Assembly (NCBI GenBank): GCA_018873245.2
Contig: JAEMBT020000008.1
Span: 6,279,569 to 6,343,568, forward strand
Source: Archegozetes longisetosus
Taxonomy: Eukaryota; Arthropoda; Arachnida; Sarcoptiformes; Trhypochthoniidae
Direction of reading: 5' to 3'
Length of the DNA stretch: 64,000 bases
Below, piece by piece: positions 62,173-64,000 of this stretch; position 1 is the first letter of the stretch, and each line of letters begins with the position of its first letter. Made by a program: the position numbers and the translations under genes. Under the pieces are notes generated by a model. That model made no database searches. It was given only the letters and a program-made list of their open reading frames with translations, and was not told where the DNA came from.

Positions 62173-62507
62173 ATTAGTTTATTTATATTTTTCAACTCTA
62201 CACTAGTCCTAAGCTGTTTTACAGTATCGCGATTGTTTATGACACTCGGTTTGAGTTCTTTCTCACTCACTCTATTATAACTACATTTTTTATCAACAAA
62301 TATACTTTTACTTTCCTCGTTCCTATATAAGGAATCATTTATTTTATTATTAGTTCCAATCATATAAACGGAATTTTTACCTCTTTCATCAGTATTCTCA
62401 TAGTTATGCTCTAATACATTTTTCATACTGAAAATACAGTTTATTCCATAATTTCTTAGTTTTTTAACTGAAGTAAGCACACAATTAACCTTTTTATTTT
62501 CAATCAA
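62169..62507 (-). CDS. pol linker between protease and reverse transcriptase
   Basis: A charged, low-similarity stretch of about 110 residues (KKLRNYGINC, then DERGKNSVYM). It joins the protease side near 62,529 and the reverse transcriptase side at 62,171 by one-base frame changes, so it is very likely the spacer of one pol polyprotein and not a separate gene. Confidence 0.6.
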   Translation of the reverse strand: MIENKKVNCVLTSVKKLRNYGINCIFSMKNVLEHNYENTDERGKNSVYMIGTNNKINDSLYRNEESKSIFVDKKCSYNRVSEKELKPSVINNRDTVKQLRTSVELKNINKLI

Positions 62508-62526
62508 AATCTCTTTAGTCGAACAG

Positions 62527-62835
62527 TTAAATGAAAACGTTTAGTTTCTCTAAAGAGTCAATACCTAGAAGTATATCTGTAGGCAAATCATCAACAACTA
62601 TAATAGGCATCATAATAGTATAAACTTTATCGCTTTCTACGCTCAGCTCAACATTCACTTTTTCATAAGTTTCAATGATGTCCTTATTTACAGCTTCTAA
62701 ATCAGGACCACTATAAGGAATTAAATTGAGGTCAAGCTCATCGGCTACTGATTTACGCATAATAGTAAGTTCGGCACCACTATCAACTAAAGCTTTAAAG
62801 ACTTTACCTTTGATTTTCACATTAATTAAAATCAT
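62527..62835 (-). CDS. pol: retropepsin-like protease part of pol
   Basis: About 100 residues with the aspartic protease motif LVDSGAELTIM and the C-terminal ILLGIDSLEKL (the LG-D element of gypsy-type proteases). Lies between the gag zinc knuckle and RT. Confidence 0.85.
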   Translation of the reverse strand: MILINVKIKGKVFKALVDSGAELTIMRKSVADELDLNLIPYSGPDLEAVNKDIIETYEKVNVELSVESDKVYTIMMPIIVVDDLPTDILLGIDSLEKLNVFI

Positions 62836-62839
62836 TTTA

Positions 62840-63237
62840 TCAGAATCATCGGACTGTATACTACAACAAATATTATTAACACTTTCATCTCTGTATTTGC
62901 ATTACTTGTTTCAGGTTTCAATTCAGTTAATGAAGTCTGATTGCTTACACCTCTATTTCGGCATTCGCTCCGTTTATGCTCTAATTTTTTACATTCAAAA
63001 CATTGAATCCTGGGTTTATACTTAAAATCATTTGAATTTTTTCCATAATCACTTTTAGGGCTATGGTTATTATTTCTGAAGTTTGAGTTAAAATTCCTGA
63101 TATTATTAGAAACTGAATTTCGGTTGAGGTTTGAGTCACTATTTCTTTGAAAGTTATAGTTTACATTATATTTGAAATGTCGATTATTGGATCTTCGGTT
63201 GTTATTATTATTTTGAATTTTTCCTAATGTTAGACTA
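62840..63237 (-). CDS. gag: gag nucleocapsid region with CCHC zinc knuckle
   Basis: An Asn/Arg-rich basic stretch (NNNNNRRSNNRHFKYN) leads to a CX2CX4HX4C zinc knuckle (CFECKKLEHKRSEC, 62,961-63,002), the RNA-binding part of Gag. It is out of frame with the capsid part (break near 63,240) and with the protease (break near 62,880). Confidence 0.8.
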
Positions 63238-64000
63238 TTAAGTCTCGCTCAATTTATTCACAGCTTCTAATACAGGATCAGAAGTTCTATTCTCATTTTT
63301 GTTGGATTTATGTGTTTGTAATACATTAGTTTTGCTAGTGTTGCTCGAAGTTACGCCTTTACTTTTACTGAGCCTTTCCATACCTTGCTCTATATTACGA
63401 GCAATTCTGATTAAGTCAAAAACTCCCGTAGGATTGAAATACTGTATTTGTGCCGCGACCTCTTCATCAAGACCGTCTAATATATATGAAATTATTTGCC
63501 CAGAACTCATATTTTCATCTAAATCATGGCATAGGGTCTGAATACTAGTTATATAAACTGCCATACTTTCGTTTGACTGCTTCTTTCTTTCTCTCAGCTC
63601 CTTTGTTAAATGAGCCTTATAGTCACCTCTCAAAAAGTGGTTCATAAACAACTGTTTCAACTCTTTCCAACTGTCAGGCCTAACATTCACATCATTTCTA
63701 GCCTTATTATCTTCAGTATTAGGAGCAGCACAATCAACATACATATAATGAAATTCTTCGCCTGCATTAGACAGGTAATTTGGGAATTTGTCCATTTTAG
63801 TCAATTCATCCCATTTCAATGCTTTAGCGACTCTCAAAAACTTATGAACTTAATGGGGTCTTCTCCTTTCGCTCCTGAAAACATAGGAATGTTATGCTGA
63901 CGAGAACTAACTAGTGTATTTGCTATAGCATTAGACATTTGCGCAACATTAATATGTGGTACTTCGCTACCACTCCTCAATTTCTGTGTCATCATTATCA
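63238..64000 (-). CDS. gag: gag capsid region, cut by window end
   Basis: Retrotransposon Gag domain: WKELKQLFMNHFLRGDYKAH, ERKKQSNESMAVYITSIQTL, ISYILDGLDEEVAAQIQYF. Above 63,840 the sense continues in another frame (FSGAKGEDPIKFIS) after an A run of five (63,836-63,840). The start of Gag lies outside the window. Confidence 0.85.

Larger units (their letters stand above)
55858..64000 (-). mobile_element. env-bearing Ty3/gypsy retroelement, 5' end outside
   Basis: Minus-strand order gag, protease, reverse transcriptase, RNase H, integrase, env, extra ORF, polypurine tract, LTR. The pol order (RT-RNaseH-IN) is that of Ty3/gypsy (Metaviridae), and the env places it with errantivirus-like elements. 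Every catalytic motif inspected is present, and most breaks are one-base changes in homopolymers (57,439; 57,735; 60,865; 60,917; 62,171; 62,529; 63,836), so the copy is young or its breaks are sequencing errors. Confidence 0.9.

Overview
The window is nuclear eukaryotic DNA, very AT-rich, with spliced genes, short introns, TATA-type promoters, AATAAA poly(A) signals and many transposable elements. The gene fragments recognised (CAP/venom-allergen-like, NADH-type glutamate synthase, PM20D1-like peptidase, RCC1-repeat kinase, small cysteine-rich secreted peptide) and the mobile elements (mariner, hAT, env-bearing Ty3/gypsy) fit an arthropod. A mite or other chelicerate is my guess, but the sequence does not settle it.

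Layout. 1-4.4 kb: a degenerate tandem repeat and two decayed gene pieces (CAP exon on the minus strand; glutamate synthase pseudogene with recognisable introns). 4.8-8.8 kb: the main cellular gene, an unusual membrane protein with signal peptide, RCC1 propeller, Asn/Ser-rich glycosylation-prone stalk, transmembrane helix, second RCC1 propeller and a protein kinase resembling the eIF2alpha-kinase group. It has one single-base frame break and a 71-bp intron.

9,194-40,418: a giant inverted repeat. Two arms of 14,326 bases each (9,194-23,519 and 26,093-40,418) flank a 2,573-base spacer. Every difference I found between the arms is a homopolymer length. Each arm carries the same cargo in mirror image: a hAT element with an 8-bp target duplication, a non-autonomous hAT element carrying a transposase C-terminal fragment, a foldback element, a decayed mariner, a cysteine-rich secreted peptide gene with a signal-peptide mini-ORF upstream, and a few unrecognised ORFs. 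The peptide gene is therefore present twice in opposite orientation.

40.4-52 kb: gene-poor DNA with hairpin-type MITEs, a GAGCT array, a PM20D1-like pseudogene and one unrecognised coding-like stretch. 52.4-55.7 kb: two complex foldback repeats. 55.9-64 kb: most of an env-carrying Ty3/gypsy element on the minus strand (gag-PR-RT-RNaseH-IN-env, then an extra ORF with an Asn/Tyr-rich tail, then polypurine tract and probable 3' LTR). Its 5' end lies outside the window.

Many frame breaks fall in homopolymers, as do the arm-to-arm differences. Residual sequencing indels may therefore explain several apparently broken genes. The strongest candidates for something new are the giant palindrome, the double-propeller receptor kinase and the extra ORF of the retroelement.
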